Assembly (NCBI RefSeq): GCF_003148645.1
Contig: NZ_QGGP01000001.1
Coordinates: 434,001 to 498,000 of the forward strand
DNA: 64,000 nucleotides
Reading direction: 5' to 3'
Source: Xanthomarina spongicola
GTDB lineage: Bacteria; Bacteroidota; Bacteroidia; Flavobacteriales; Flavobacteriaceae
Below the pieces are notes generated by a model. That model was not told the origin of the DNA. It did not search any database and saw only the letters and a program-made list of their open reading frames with translations. The position numbers and the translations under genes are program-made. This document shows positions 15,354 through 23,992 of the stretch, in pieces. Numbering within the stretch: position 1 is the first letter of the stretch; every line of letters starts with the position of its first letter.

Positions 15354-17057
15354 TTAATAATCATAATCCCCTTTGTTTATATTCTTTAACATACCAAATC
15401 CTAAAATTACAGCTAAGGAGAAACTGACCATACCTATAAAAGAAATGCCATTCCAAATTGGGGTAATTTCAAAAATTATAAACAATGATGCTCCAATTAT
15501 AAGCGCGACCATTATAAAAGCTGTAATTAATTGTTTTGTTATTCTTTGTAGCGTGCGTACCATTGGGTCTATACCTTTATGTGTTAAATCAACTTTAACT
15601 TGACCAGAATTAATTTTACGTATGGCATTTTTCAAATCAGATGGAAAATCTTCCATATAATCTGTAATTTCCACAATAGAATTTACAACTTTTTTTCCCA
15701 TGTTTAATGGGTTGTATTTTTTAGTAACACTTGTTCTTAGATATGGTTTTACAATTTCAAATTGTTTTAAATTTGGGTCAAGTTTATTAATAACACCTTC
15801 AAGAGTTACCAAAGATCTAGCAAAAAGGAAAAAATAAGTTGGAACTTTTAAATCATGAGCTATAATAATATCTTTAAGTTCTAACAGAATAGTACTCATC
15901 TCGTTTTCATGAATATCCTTTACATAGTATTTTTCTATAAATTCATTAATATCAAACTCTAATTCTCTCATGTTCTTAACTGAAGTATTATTTGATAGTT
16001 GTTGTAAAGCTTTAATTATATTCTTTATGTCTTTGTAAGTAATAGCGATGAATAAATTACTTAAAATTGAAACATCCCTTGGGAGCATACTACCCATCAT
16101 ACCAAAATCTAAATAACAAATATGGTTGTTTGGTAGTACTAATAAATTTCCTGGATGTGGATCGGCATGAAAGAAACCGTATTCAAAAACTTGTTTAAAA
16201 TAGCTTATAGCAAGCCTTTTGGCAATAATTTTAGTATCAACGTTTTTAGTTTTTAGCGCATCAATTTGGTTTATTTTAATTCCAGAAATAAACTCCAAGG
16301 CCAAGACTTTTTTAGTTGTTAGAGATTGATAGACCTTTGGAGCTTCTGCAAATTGATCTAATGAGGTATCATCTTTTAAATTATTAAAAAATCTTTGGAC
16401 ATTAATCGATTCATTTATAAAATCAATTTCTTTTAGTATAGAATTCTCAAAGTTTTTAACAAGTCCAATAGGATCAAAGCTCTTTAAAGATGGTATTCTA
16501 TTCTCTAAAATCTCTGCAATTTTATACATTGCTTTTATGTCTTCTTCAATAATTTCATGAATACCTGCGCGTTGGACTTTTAACGCAACTCGTTTACCAG
16601 AATGCAAAGTCACATTGTGTACTTGTGCTATAGAAGCAGATGCAAAAGGTGTTGGCTCAAACCAAGCAAATAAATTTTCTACAGTATCATTTAGTTCTGT
16701 TTCTACAACTTTTTTTGCAACTTCTTTTGGCATTGGTGGCACATTGTCATGAAGTTTTTCTAATTCTAAAGCTAATTCTAAAGGAATTAAATCTGGTCTG
16801 TTACTTAAAATTTGACCAAACTTTACAAACGTTGGACCTAATTCTTCGCAGACCAATCTCATTTTTGCCCATTTACTATATTCAATTGCACGCTTCCTAG
16901 ACGTTTTAGGGATTAATTTTTGAAAAAATGTGTATTTTTTGTTTTCTTCTATATATTCAACTAAATCTTCAAAACCATATTTTATTAAAACCTTAATAAT
17001 TTGGTTATACCTAGAGATAGATCTAAAATTCTTGCCAATTCCTGCTATAATTCCCAT
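15354..17057 (-). CDS. ABC1/UbiB-family atypical kinase
   Basis: 567 residues. The family's N-terminal segment (LGPTFVKFGQILSNRPDLIP, the KxGQ motif), the A-loop-like PFASASIAQVH, lysine of VALKVQRAG, catalytic FHADPHPGNLL and the metal-binding YLDFGMMG are all intact. Two membrane helices lie at the C-terminus (about 505-560). Members support ubiquinone or menaquinone synthesis and lipid handling as ATPases or kinases. Here it follows a phasin-like small gene, 4 bp away, behind an FNR-type promoter, so a role in adjusting quinone or membrane lipids at low oxygen is plausible. It may be an extra paralogue rather than the housekeeping UbiB. Confidence 0.9.
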   Translation of the reverse strand: MGIIAGIGKNFRSISRYNQIIKVLIKYGFEDLVEYIEENKKYTFFQKLIPKTSRKRAIEYSKWAKMRLVCEELGPTFVKFGQILSNRPDLIPLELALELEKLHDNVPPMPKEVAKKVVETELNDTVENLFAWFEPTPFASASIAQVHNVTLHSGKRVALKVQRAGIHEIIEEDIKAMYKIAEILENRIPSLKSFDPIGLVKNFENSILKEIDFINESINVQRFFNNLKDDTSLDQFAEAPKVYQSLTTKKVLALEFISGIKINQIDALKTKNVDTKIIAKRLAISYFKQVFEYGFFHADPHPGNLLVLPNNHICYLDFGMMGSMLPRDVSILSNLFIAITYKDIKNIIKALQQLSNNTSVKNMRELEFDINEFIEKYYVKDIHENEMSTILLELKDIIIAHDLKVPTYFFLFARSLVTLEGVINKLDPNLKQFEIVKPYLRTSVTKKYNPLNMGKKVVNSIVEITDYMEDFPSDLKNAIRKINSGQVKVDLTHKGIDPMVRTLQRITKQLITAFIMVALIIGASLFIIFEITPIWNGISFIGMVSFSLAVILGFGMLKNINKGDYDY

Positions 17058-17061
17058 TGTC

Positions 17062-17430
17062 CTATGTTTCCAGTTTATTTAATCTTGCTTCTAAGAGAGC
17101 AACTGTTGCGTCAAGTTTTTCAAGTTTTTCATTTAGAGCTTTAATTTCATCTAAATGTGCTACATTCATTTTTTTGTAAAACTTAACAACCAATTCTTCA
17201 ATTTTATCATCAAGTTCTTCTTTTAACTCATGAGTTTTTAAAATTATTTTATCTACAAACTCCAATTCATTTCCATTTTCATCCAGTTGAGTTTCAGATA
17301 CAATTCGATTGATATTTACTTTTCCTTTTTCAGAAAGTTCATTTAATTTGTCTAAAAATTGAGTGTCTCTTGCCAAATAATAAAGGCTAGAACTTAGTGT
17401 TAGTAACTCTAAGATGGTTTTAGTTTTCAT
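17062..17430 (-). CDS. Phasin-like coiled-coil small protein
   Basis: 122 residues. A short amphipathic N-terminus (TILELLTLSSSLYYLA) is followed by charged helices and a C-terminal heptad coiled coil, LNEKLEKLDATVALLEARLNKLE, the pattern at the end of PHA-granule-associated phasins and similar oligomerising proteins. No PHA synthase is present here, so the phasin label describes shape only. First gene of the operon with the UbiB-family kinase (4-bp gap) and directly behind an FNR-type promoter. It could be the kinase's membrane-associated partner. Confidence 0.7.
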   Translation of the reverse strand: MKTKTILELLTLSSSLYYLARDTQFLDKLNELSEKGKVNINRIVSETQLDENGNELEFVDKIILKTHELKEELDDKIEELVVKFYKKMNVAHLDEIKALNEKLEKLDATVALLEARLNKLET

Positions 17431-17457
17431 AATTATGCATTTAATTCTTGAATAAAT

Positions 17458-17500
17458 TAAATGTATTAATTAAGATCTTGTTTTAAAATGATATTAATCA
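17458..17500 (-). promoter_or_regulatory. FNR-type promoter of the phasin-like/UbiB operon
   Basis: Box TGATATTAATCA (17489-17500), then 23 bp, then TACATTTA (17465 to 17458) on the minus strand. The inferred start is near 17453, about 22 bases before the ATG. Confidence 0.68.
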
Positions 17501-17852
17501 TTTATAGGAAGCAATAGAAATAATAATAAAGATGTTTATTTGTTTTTGATGAGTTAATTAAAAAGCCAAAATGGAGTTGAGAATTATGGATTAATAAAAA
17601 ACAGAAACCATTTAGAATACTTGGCATTAAAGACCTAATTAAGAAAGTCCTGTTTGTAAGCTGACATTTTTTAATTAAGCAACTTATTTTAATGCATAAA
17701 GGATTGATTATGAGGATTTTCTATTTTTAAATTCATCAATTTAAAAATAATTGTATTTGAGCGACATTATATTAACATTATCGTTAATTTTTGGAAATGT
17801 TAAAGTATAAAATTAATTTAGTAAAGCTATTAATCAATACATATTTAACATT
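17501..17852. other. Gene-free stretch
   Basis: About 350 AT-rich bases between divergent genes. An octamer TAATTTAG (17814-17821) about 32 bp before the next gene could be its -7 box. The imperfect pair TTAACATTATCGTTAA near 17772-17787 is a weak dyad. I see no ORF, RNA gene or FNR-type box in the stretch. Confidence 0.5.
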
Positions 17853-19031
17853 ATGAAAAAAATAGGATTACTATTTGCAGTTTTGGCGATGATTTTCGCT
17901 TCCTGCACCAATGAATCACTAAACGAAAACACTGAAAGCTTAAACCAAACAGAAAATTCCTTTAGATTAGTAAATGAAGTTACTATAATTAATTTTGATG
18001 GTTTTGCAGCAGGCGAAATTATTTCAGAAGTGACTCCTAATGGATGTTCCGGAACAATTTCTATAATGGCTGTTAATCCCGATTTTCCAGGAATTAATGC
18101 TGCCATGATTTTTGATTCTTCAAACCCTACAGGCAATGATTTTGATTTAGGAACTCCAAATGAAATGTTTGGAGGCCCAGGAATTTCTTCTGATGGACCA
18201 CAACCTAGTAACGATGTACCATTAGGAAATGTACTTATTATATCAGAGGATATGGATAGTTCAGATCCTGATGACAGTGCAATTAATGGGTCTAGATATG
18301 AGTTTGATTTTTCAGGATATGGAAATGGAATGGTAACTCTTCATTCCTTTGATATGCTTGACCTAGAACCAGTTGGTGCAGATGGATTGCCAACTGTGGT
18401 TACTTTATATGATGGATTAAACAATATCTTATTAGAACATGTACTTCCTTATGGTGAAGACAATGTAAAACAACTTGTAGATTTAGAATCTACTGCAGGT
18501 GTTGTACGTATGGTTCTTGAAATGAATAATTCAGGAGCTATAGATAACATTAGGTTAACATGTCATCAAGAAATCCAAATTGGTGGATGTGAGACTATGT
18601 TTGCAAAAGGTGGAGATGAAGCTACTTGTTTCATTGGAAATGGATTTAACAGATGGGGTTGGACTAACGGTCCTCTTACTTCCGGAATTTATACTATGGA
18701 TATCTATGCTGGAGCTTCACATTGTAATACAGATAATCGTGAGCCAGCTGGAACAGTAACTTTAGAATATAATTCTGTTACAGGTGAGGCTGTAGTTACT
18801 TATTTAGTTGATGCTGGTTATGTACTAACAGAAACACATTTATATTTAGGAAATGGACCTTATCCACTTAAGAGAAGAGGAAGAAATTGGGTAGAAACCG
18901 TTGCTCCTGGACAGTATCCTTATAAACATGGAAATTTAGATCATGTTAGTGAAGACACTTATATGGTTAGTGATTTGTCTGGAGATATATATATGATTGC
19001 TCATGGCGTTATCTGTGAAGTACTTGATTGA
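17853..19031 (+). CDS. Secreted lipoprotein of unknown function (392 aa)
   Basis: The signal MKKIGLLFAVLAMIFASC ends in a lipobox, with the lipid-bearing Cys at 18. After an acidic linker the first half (about 45-245) reads like an all-beta adhesive or carbohydrate-binding module (INFDGFAAGEIISEVTPNGC; GSRYEFDFSGYGNGMVTLHSF; VVRMVLEMNNSGAIDNIRL). The second half (about 250-390) begins GGCETMFAKGGDEATCFI and has aromatic/glycine-rich strands. No enzyme motif was found. The acidic composition is typical of outer-surface Bacteroidota lipoproteins. It is a single gene with a terminator behind it. Confidence 0.8.
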   Translation: MKKIGLLFAVLAMIFASCTNESLNENTESLNQTENSFRLVNEVTIINFDGFAAGEIISEVTPNGCSGTISIMAVNPDFPGINAAMIFDSSNPTGNDFDLGTPNEMFGGPGISSDGPQPSNDVPLGNVLIISEDMDSSDPDDSAINGSRYEFDFSGYGNGMVTLHSFDMLDLEPVGADGLPTVVTLYDGLNNILLEHVLPYGEDNVKQLVDLESTAGVVRMVLEMNNSGAIDNIRLTCHQEIQIGGCETMFAKGGDEATCFIGNGFNRWGWTNGPLTSGIYTMDIYAGASHCNTDNREPAGTVTLEYNSVTGEAVVTYLVDAGYVLTETHLYLGNGPYPLKRRGRNWVETVAPGQYPYKHGNLDHVSEDTYMVSDLSGDIYMIAHGVICEVLD

Positions 19032-19065
19032 TCCCAGAATAATAAAATAAAGTTATATTTTACAA

Positions 19066-19095
19066 AAAAGCCTTTACAGAAATGTAGAGGCTTTT
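19066..19095 (+). terminator. Intrinsic terminator after the lipoprotein gene
   Basis: A 13-bp stem with one GU pair (19066-19078 with 19083-19095) closes a GAAA loop, and a T-rich run follows. The A-rich left side means it can also serve the converging minus-strand gene. Confidence 0.85.
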
Positions 19096-19156
19096 GTTTT
19101 TGTATGGGTCGAACAAAATAAGAGGCTTGTTGCTTTAACCTATTTCTTTATACTAT

Positions 19157-20614
19157 TTATTCTTCACTGCCAGATTTATCTTTTTTATTCATAATTTCTT
19201 TTACTTTCTTGCTAAAAATAGGTACATCGATACCTACAACAAATTGCCAGCGCGTGTATTTTATGGTGGAGTTTATATTGTTGTCAATATCAAAGCCATC
19301 AACATCTAAACTATAAGGACTTACAAAATTATTAGAACCATTTGTGTACGTAATACCCATAATTAAATTTGCCCATTTCAATTTCCAGTTTACTCCTAAA
19401 CTTAAATGGTAAAAATTGTCACCAACATTAATATTTTTAGTACCATCTGAAGATAAATCGAAAATATTTGCACTATCCACTAAGGCATAATAATCTGTAG
19501 AAAATCCTCCATATGCTTTAAAATTTTCTTTTAGAAAAAACTCAGCTCCAACACCAAAATTAATAATTGTCTTACGTTCTTCATCAAAATTTACTGGAGT
19601 TAATGTACTTTCACCTGTATCTATATCAGGAATATCTATTCGGCTATATTGTGCTAAACCACTAACATAATCAACATTTAGGTGTAATTTTCCTTTCTTG
19701 ATAGGAATACCTGCACCAATAGAAACACCAAATGGTTCTTTTCTTTTGGCAGATAAGTCGTTAAAAGAATTATCAACAAAAAGATTGTATTCAGGGTCAA
19801 CACCAGATAAAACTTCAGAATAATTAAAACTCCCTTTATTATAAACACCAATATTTGGGAGATTAATATTCAATCCTAAATCGAATTTTGGGAAATGATA
19901 ATTAGCACCAATTTTTATAAATATTCCATAAGATTTTTGATTAAAACTTGTGACGTTTTGATAAAATGCAACTTCATTATCAGTAGATTGAAGCGTGTGA
20001 TTTAAATCTGATCGACCTGAATAGTTATAAATAGAAGCAAATGCCGATATGCCTAAGTTAAAATTATCACTTATCTTTTTCGCCCAAGTTATGCCTGTCC
20101 AATCATCTCTATTATTAGATTGAAGACTAATTTTAGCATTGTGTTTTTCAGCATCTGGAAAAGCACTTAATATATCATCATTTAAATAATAACTACTGTA
20201 ATTTAAATTGATGTTATTGTTAGCTTTTGTGAAATATGAATAAACAAATCTAGTTCCAAGTAAATTAAAAACAGCTCCAGCCATTACAGAAGTACCTTTA
20301 AAAGACGTGTTGTCTAAATTCGAATCTTCATTTAATGCACCTTTTAATTTTATAGAAACTAACTGGTAACCTTTAGCATTAAGTGAGAATCCTACATTTT
20401 CAACATCTGTTAAAAATGAGGGATTGTAATATACAAGACCTAAATCTGAGACACTACCAGTTACATTTCCAGATAATAAAATGGAACGATTTCCAAAATT
20501 GTTGAATCTGTAATTACCTTGTTGTGCAAATGTTTGTAAGGATATTAGCAAAAAGTATAAACTAACAAATTTATAAAACCAAGGATCTATTGTTTTTAAA
20601 CATAGGTTAGTCAT
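19157..20614 (-). CDS. OmpP1/FadL-like outer membrane protein
   Basis: 485 residues with a hydrophobic signal (FVSLYFLLISLQTFAQ). The mature start, QQGNYRFNNFGNRSILLSGN, and the LGLVYYNPSFL segment resemble the N-terminal region of FadL/OmpP1 transport barrels, followed by repeated amphipathic strands (for example FNLGISAFASIYNYSG; LHLNVDYVSGLAQYS; AYGGFSTDYYALVD) to near the end. Such proteins pass hydrophobic molecules through the outer membrane. The signal is preceded by about 13 extra residues, so the true start might be slightly downstream, but no nearer in-frame ATG exists. It is a single gene. Confidence 0.75.
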   Translation of the reverse strand: MTNLCLKTIDPWFYKFVSLYFLLISLQTFAQQGNYRFNNFGNRSILLSGNVTGSVSDLGLVYYNPSFLTDVENVGFSLNAKGYQLVSIKLKGALNEDSNLDNTSFKGTSVMAGAVFNLLGTRFVYSYFTKANNNINLNYSSYYLNDDILSAFPDAEKHNAKISLQSNNRDDWTGITWAKKISDNFNLGISAFASIYNYSGRSDLNHTLQSTDNEVAFYQNVTSFNQKSYGIFIKIGANYHFPKFDLGLNINLPNIGVYNKGSFNYSEVLSGVDPEYNLFVDNSFNDLSAKRKEPFGVSIGAGIPIKKGKLHLNVDYVSGLAQYSRIDIPDIDTGESTLTPVNFDEERKTIINFGVGAEFFLKENFKAYGGFSTDYYALVDSANIFDLSSDGTKNINVGDNFYHLSLGVNWKLKWANLIMGITYTNGSNNFVSPYSLDVDGFDIDNNINSTIKYTRWQFVVGIDVPIFSKKVKEIMNKKDKSGSEE

Positions 20615-20830
20615 TTTATAATTGCTTTATGGTAATATAAATTTAAATGTTTAAAGAAGGTTTTCAAAGTAATTTGAAAGAATTCATTTTAATTATTTAT
20701 GAATCAATATGTATTTTAACAATAGCTATAACTGGATTCTACTTATGATTGGTAATTGTAGCTTTCTAATTCCATTTTATTCTTATTAAAACTTCCTAAA
20801 TTAAATCAATAAAAGACTAAAAGGTATTAT

Positions 20831-20838
20831 TATATTTG
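20831..20838 (+). promoter_or_regulatory. -7 promoter box TATATTTG
   Basis: A perfect TAnnTTTG octamer 30 bp before the 602-residue protein gene. The inferred start near 20844 leaves a leader of about 25 bases. No FNR-type box is present at the usual distance. Confidence 0.55.
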
Positions 20839-20868
20839 CAACTCATTTAATTTTCAAATAAATTAATA

Positions 20869-22677
20869 ATGGCTTTACCTAAATCACAACACACATTTCA
20901 TATTCCAGTTATGGGATTAGCTTACACTATAGACAGTCCAATTCGTGTAGCTCAATATGGTATCTCGTCAGTAATTTCTATTATTGACGATGAGCTTATG
21001 GAAAAAATGAACGCCTTTTATAGTAATAAATTTAGTTTACCATATCAGGAAATATCAAAAAAAGCACAAGATTATCGAGCCGAACGCATAACATCTTATT
21101 TAAATTTGGTGGATACCATAGTTAAAGAAAAATTTTCAAAGTTTAAAACAGAGCTTTCAGAAAGTAAAGTAGCCTTAGAAAACTTCTTGGACTCATTACC
21201 TAATAAATCTACTATCAAGGAAGGACTTTCCAATTTAATGGTTGAAGGTTCTGCGCTTAAGGAAAATATAAAAAACTATTTGGAAACGCATTTAACTGCT
21301 GGTGATATTGATGTGAATATCATGACCAAAGTAGATAAAGATAACTTTGTTAAAAGCGAACAATTACCAATAGAATTTAATGATGCGCATGCGTCACTTC
21401 GTGGATTTGCAAAGAGTAATTTAAGCTCATCTGTCGTGCTTTCTGCAGGCATGAATCCAAGATTATATAGTTACTTCGAAAATTTTAATGATTTCTATCC
21501 TAATAGTCAAGGACAGTTAAAAAAGAAAATCATTTTAAAGGTAAGCGATTATCGTTCGGCTACCATTCAAGGAAAATTTTTAGCTAAAAAAGGACTTTGG
21601 GTTTCAGAATATAGAATTGAATCTGGTTTAAATTGTGGAGGTCATGCTTTTGCAACAGAGGGCTTTTTATTAGGCCCAATTTTAGAGGAATTTAAAAATA
21701 AAAAGGAGGAGTTAATTCAAGACACACACGATGTTTTAATAAAAGCCTTAAGCACAAAAGAATTGTCTATTCCAGTTCAACCTTTAGATTTAAAAATTAC
21801 AGTTCAAGGTGGCGTTGGAACTGCTAACGAACACGAATTTCTTATTAATAATTATCAAGTGGATTCTGTTGGTTGGGGAACACCATTCTTGTTGGTTCCT
21901 GAAGCGACTTCTGTCGATAAAAAAACTAGAGATTTATTAGCCAAGGCTCAAGAAAAAGATTTGTATTTAAGTGGCATTTCGCCTTTAGGAGTCCCTTTCA
22001 ATACCATAAAAGGTACCACCAACGAATTTTTTAAACAAAAACGTATTGACGATGATAAAGCAGGAAGTTCTTGTCCGAAAAAATATTTGGCATTGAGTAA
22101 AGAGTTTGGCCCAGAAGGTATTTGTACAGCATCAAAAAAATATCAGGATGTAAAATTGGTAGAATTAGAAACAAAAAGATTAGAAGTTTCTACAAGCATG
22201 TACGAAAATGCTAAAGCTAAAATTACCGAGAAAGCGTGTCTTTGTGTTGGGTTGACAAATGCATCTTATTTAGAAAACAATATTCCTATTAAAGGTCAGG
22301 AACAAGGTGTGGTTATTTGTCCAGGACCAAATCTGGCTTATTTTGATAAAGAAGTGTCGCTTTCTAGTATGATGCAACATATTTATGGAAAGGCATCTGT
22401 ACTTTCTAACATAAATCGTCCGAACATGTTTGTTAAAGAATTGAAAATGTATGTAGACTATTTAAAAAATGAAATAGCTACAATTTCTGAAGATATAACA
22501 AGCAAACAAATAAAGAAATGGGAAGCTTTTAAAAGCAATTTATTTGATGGCATTGCCTATTACCAAGAGTTGTTTGTAACAACTATTTCAGATGAAAATA
22601 AACACATTCAAGAAGAGCTTCAGTTTTATAAAGAAGAATTAATAGCTGTTATGATTCCTGATTTGGAACTTGTTTAA
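20869..22677 (+). CDS. Long nitronate-monooxygenase-like barrel protein
   Basis: 602 residues, cytoplasmic. Several segments look like the FMN-binding TIM barrel of nitronate monooxygenases: YRIESGLNCGGHAFATEG (the E-x5-GGH type motif with His) and VQGGVGTANEHEF ... VDSVGWGTPFLLVPEA (the GGIG and GTRF-like flavin phosphate loops). Unlike the usual 320-360 residue enzymes it has a long helical insertion in the N-terminal third (about 45-160) and a C-terminal part with cysteines (SSCPKKYLAL, EGICTASKK, KACLCVGLT, VVICPGPN). These might bind a metal cluster. The assignment rests on motif reading and is moderate. It borders, but is convergent with, the flexirubin locus. Confidence 0.55.
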   Translation: MALPKSQHTFHIPVMGLAYTIDSPIRVAQYGISSVISIIDDELMEKMNAFYSNKFSLPYQEISKKAQDYRAERITSYLNLVDTIVKEKFSKFKTELSESKVALENFLDSLPNKSTIKEGLSNLMVEGSALKENIKNYLETHLTAGDIDVNIMTKVDKDNFVKSEQLPIEFNDAHASLRGFAKSNLSSSVVLSAGMNPRLYSYFENFNDFYPNSQGQLKKKIILKVSDYRSATIQGKFLAKKGLWVSEYRIESGLNCGGHAFATEGFLLGPILEEFKNKKEELIQDTHDVLIKALSTKELSIPVQPLDLKITVQGGVGTANEHEFLINNYQVDSVGWGTPFLLVPEATSVDKKTRDLLAKAQEKDLYLSGISPLGVPFNTIKGTTNEFFKQKRIDDDKAGSSCPKKYLALSKEFGPEGICTASKKYQDVKLVELETKRLEVSTSMYENAKAKITEKACLCVGLTNASYLENNIPIKGQEQGVVICPGPNLAYFDKEVSLSSMMQHIYGKASVLSNINRPNMFVKELKMYVDYLKNEIATISEDITSKQIKKWEAFKSNLFDGIAYYQELFVTTISDENKHIQEELQFYKEELIAVMIPDLELV

Positions 22678-22693
22678 TTAATTAATATAAAGT

Positions 22694-23992
22694 TTAAGAA
22701 TCTGATTTTCTATTATCGATTACCATAACAGGTTTTCTGCTCATGATAGGAAATTGTAATTTTTGAATCTCTTTTTTATTGTGAATTTCTATTTTAGGAG
22801 ACACACGTAATTTGGCTCTAAAATGGTCTTTAATTTGTTGAAGCAACTTATCTGTTGGGTTTTTTACAGCTATTTTAATGCAGATTTCGTCTGTACCAAT
22901 GGTGTTGTTTGAAATTTCAATTATGTAGCTCTCTACTTCACTAAAATCGTTTAAAATATTATCCATTGCTGGTGGATATAAGGTGGTGCCTTTATATTTT
23001 ATCATTTGTTTTTTTCTGCCAACTACTGGACCTAAACGCATGGTATTTCTGCCACAACCACAAGCTTCTGTATGTGCCTGAACCATATCTCCAGTTTTAA
23101 AACGAAGCAAGGGCATACCTTCTACTCCAAGAGTAGTAATGGTAAGCTCTCCAACGTTATTTGTAGAAACAGGTTGGTCTTTTTCATCTAAAATTTCGGC
23201 AATAATTAATTCAGGATGATGATGTCCTCCTTGTTGTTTTTCACACTCATTAAAAGCTGTATTCATTTCTGTTGAAGCATATGTAGAGAATAACTCTATT
23301 TGCCATTGAGACGTAATTTTTTCAGCTAAAGTATTTAAAGAAAAATCTTGATTTCTTAAAGGTTCGCCAATGCAAATAGCTCCTTTTACTCCAGAGTTAT
23401 TGATATCTATATTATGTTGATTGGCATATTCAATCAGTTTCAATAAAAATGAAGGAACAGCAATAAGATAGGTTGGTTTAAATTTTAAAATAGAATCCCA
23501 TTGTAATTCCGGAATTCCTGCTCCAACTCGAATAATTCCAGCTCCAAGTTGTCTAGCTCCAAGAAAATAGGCCAAGCCTGCCATAAAACGTCTGTCTATG
23601 GTAGTCATTAGTTGCATGACATCATTTTCAGAAACTCCAGAACAAGCAAAAGACATGGCTTCGTTATAGGCTAAACGGTTTAAATCGTTATCTGTTAAAG
23701 CAAAGGTTACAGGATCTCCCATTGTGCCAGAAGTCGTTACATAATCAATGATTTTGTTTTTAGGCACACATAAAAAATCGTTGTTGTACTGTTGCAACAA
23801 ATCTTTAGTGGTTGTTGGAATTTTTGTTAAATCTTCAAGATTATTAATCGAATTAATATCGATGTTCTGTTCTTTAAAAACACGTTTGTAATAAGGCGAA
23901 TGTGAATTTAAATACTGTAATAACTCTTTCAGTTTTTCTTCCTGAAAGGTTTTTATGTCTTGAGATGATGCTTTTTCAATTTCGGGAATCAT
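22694..23992 (-). CDS. PaaK-like adenylate-forming ligase
   Basis: 432 residues of the phenylacetate-CoA ligase class. The acid-activating motif is YVTTSGTMGDPVTFALT (ATP loop), then FSTYASTEMNTAF (adenine-binding), RFKTGDMVQ (ribose-binding Asp) and the C-terminal half-domain with RLGPVVGRKKQMIKYKGTTLYP. It would activate an aromatic or other carboxylic acid as an adenylate and pass it to CoA or an acyl carrier protein. In a flexirubin locus the likely substrate is 4-coumarate made by the ammonia-lyase. It is the last gene of the minus-strand cluster; its start overlaps the C45 gene by 4 bp. Confidence 0.85.
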   Translation of the reverse strand: MIPEIEKASSQDIKTFQEEKLKELLQYLNSHSPYYKRVFKEQNIDINSINNLEDLTKIPTTTKDLLQQYNNDFLCVPKNKIIDYVTTSGTMGDPVTFALTDNDLNRLAYNEAMSFACSGVSENDVMQLMTTIDRRFMAGLAYFLGARQLGAGIIRVGAGIPELQWDSILKFKPTYLIAVPSFLLKLIEYANQHNIDINNSGVKGAICIGEPLRNQDFSLNTLAEKITSQWQIELFSTYASTEMNTAFNECEKQQGGHHHPELIIAEILDEKDQPVSTNNVGELTITTLGVEGMPLLRFKTGDMVQAHTEACGCGRNTMRLGPVVGRKKQMIKYKGTTLYPPAMDNILNDFSEVESYIIEISNNTIGTDEICIKIAVKNPTDKLLQQIKDHFRAKLRVSPKIEIHNKKEIQKLQFPIMSRKPVMVIDNRKSDS

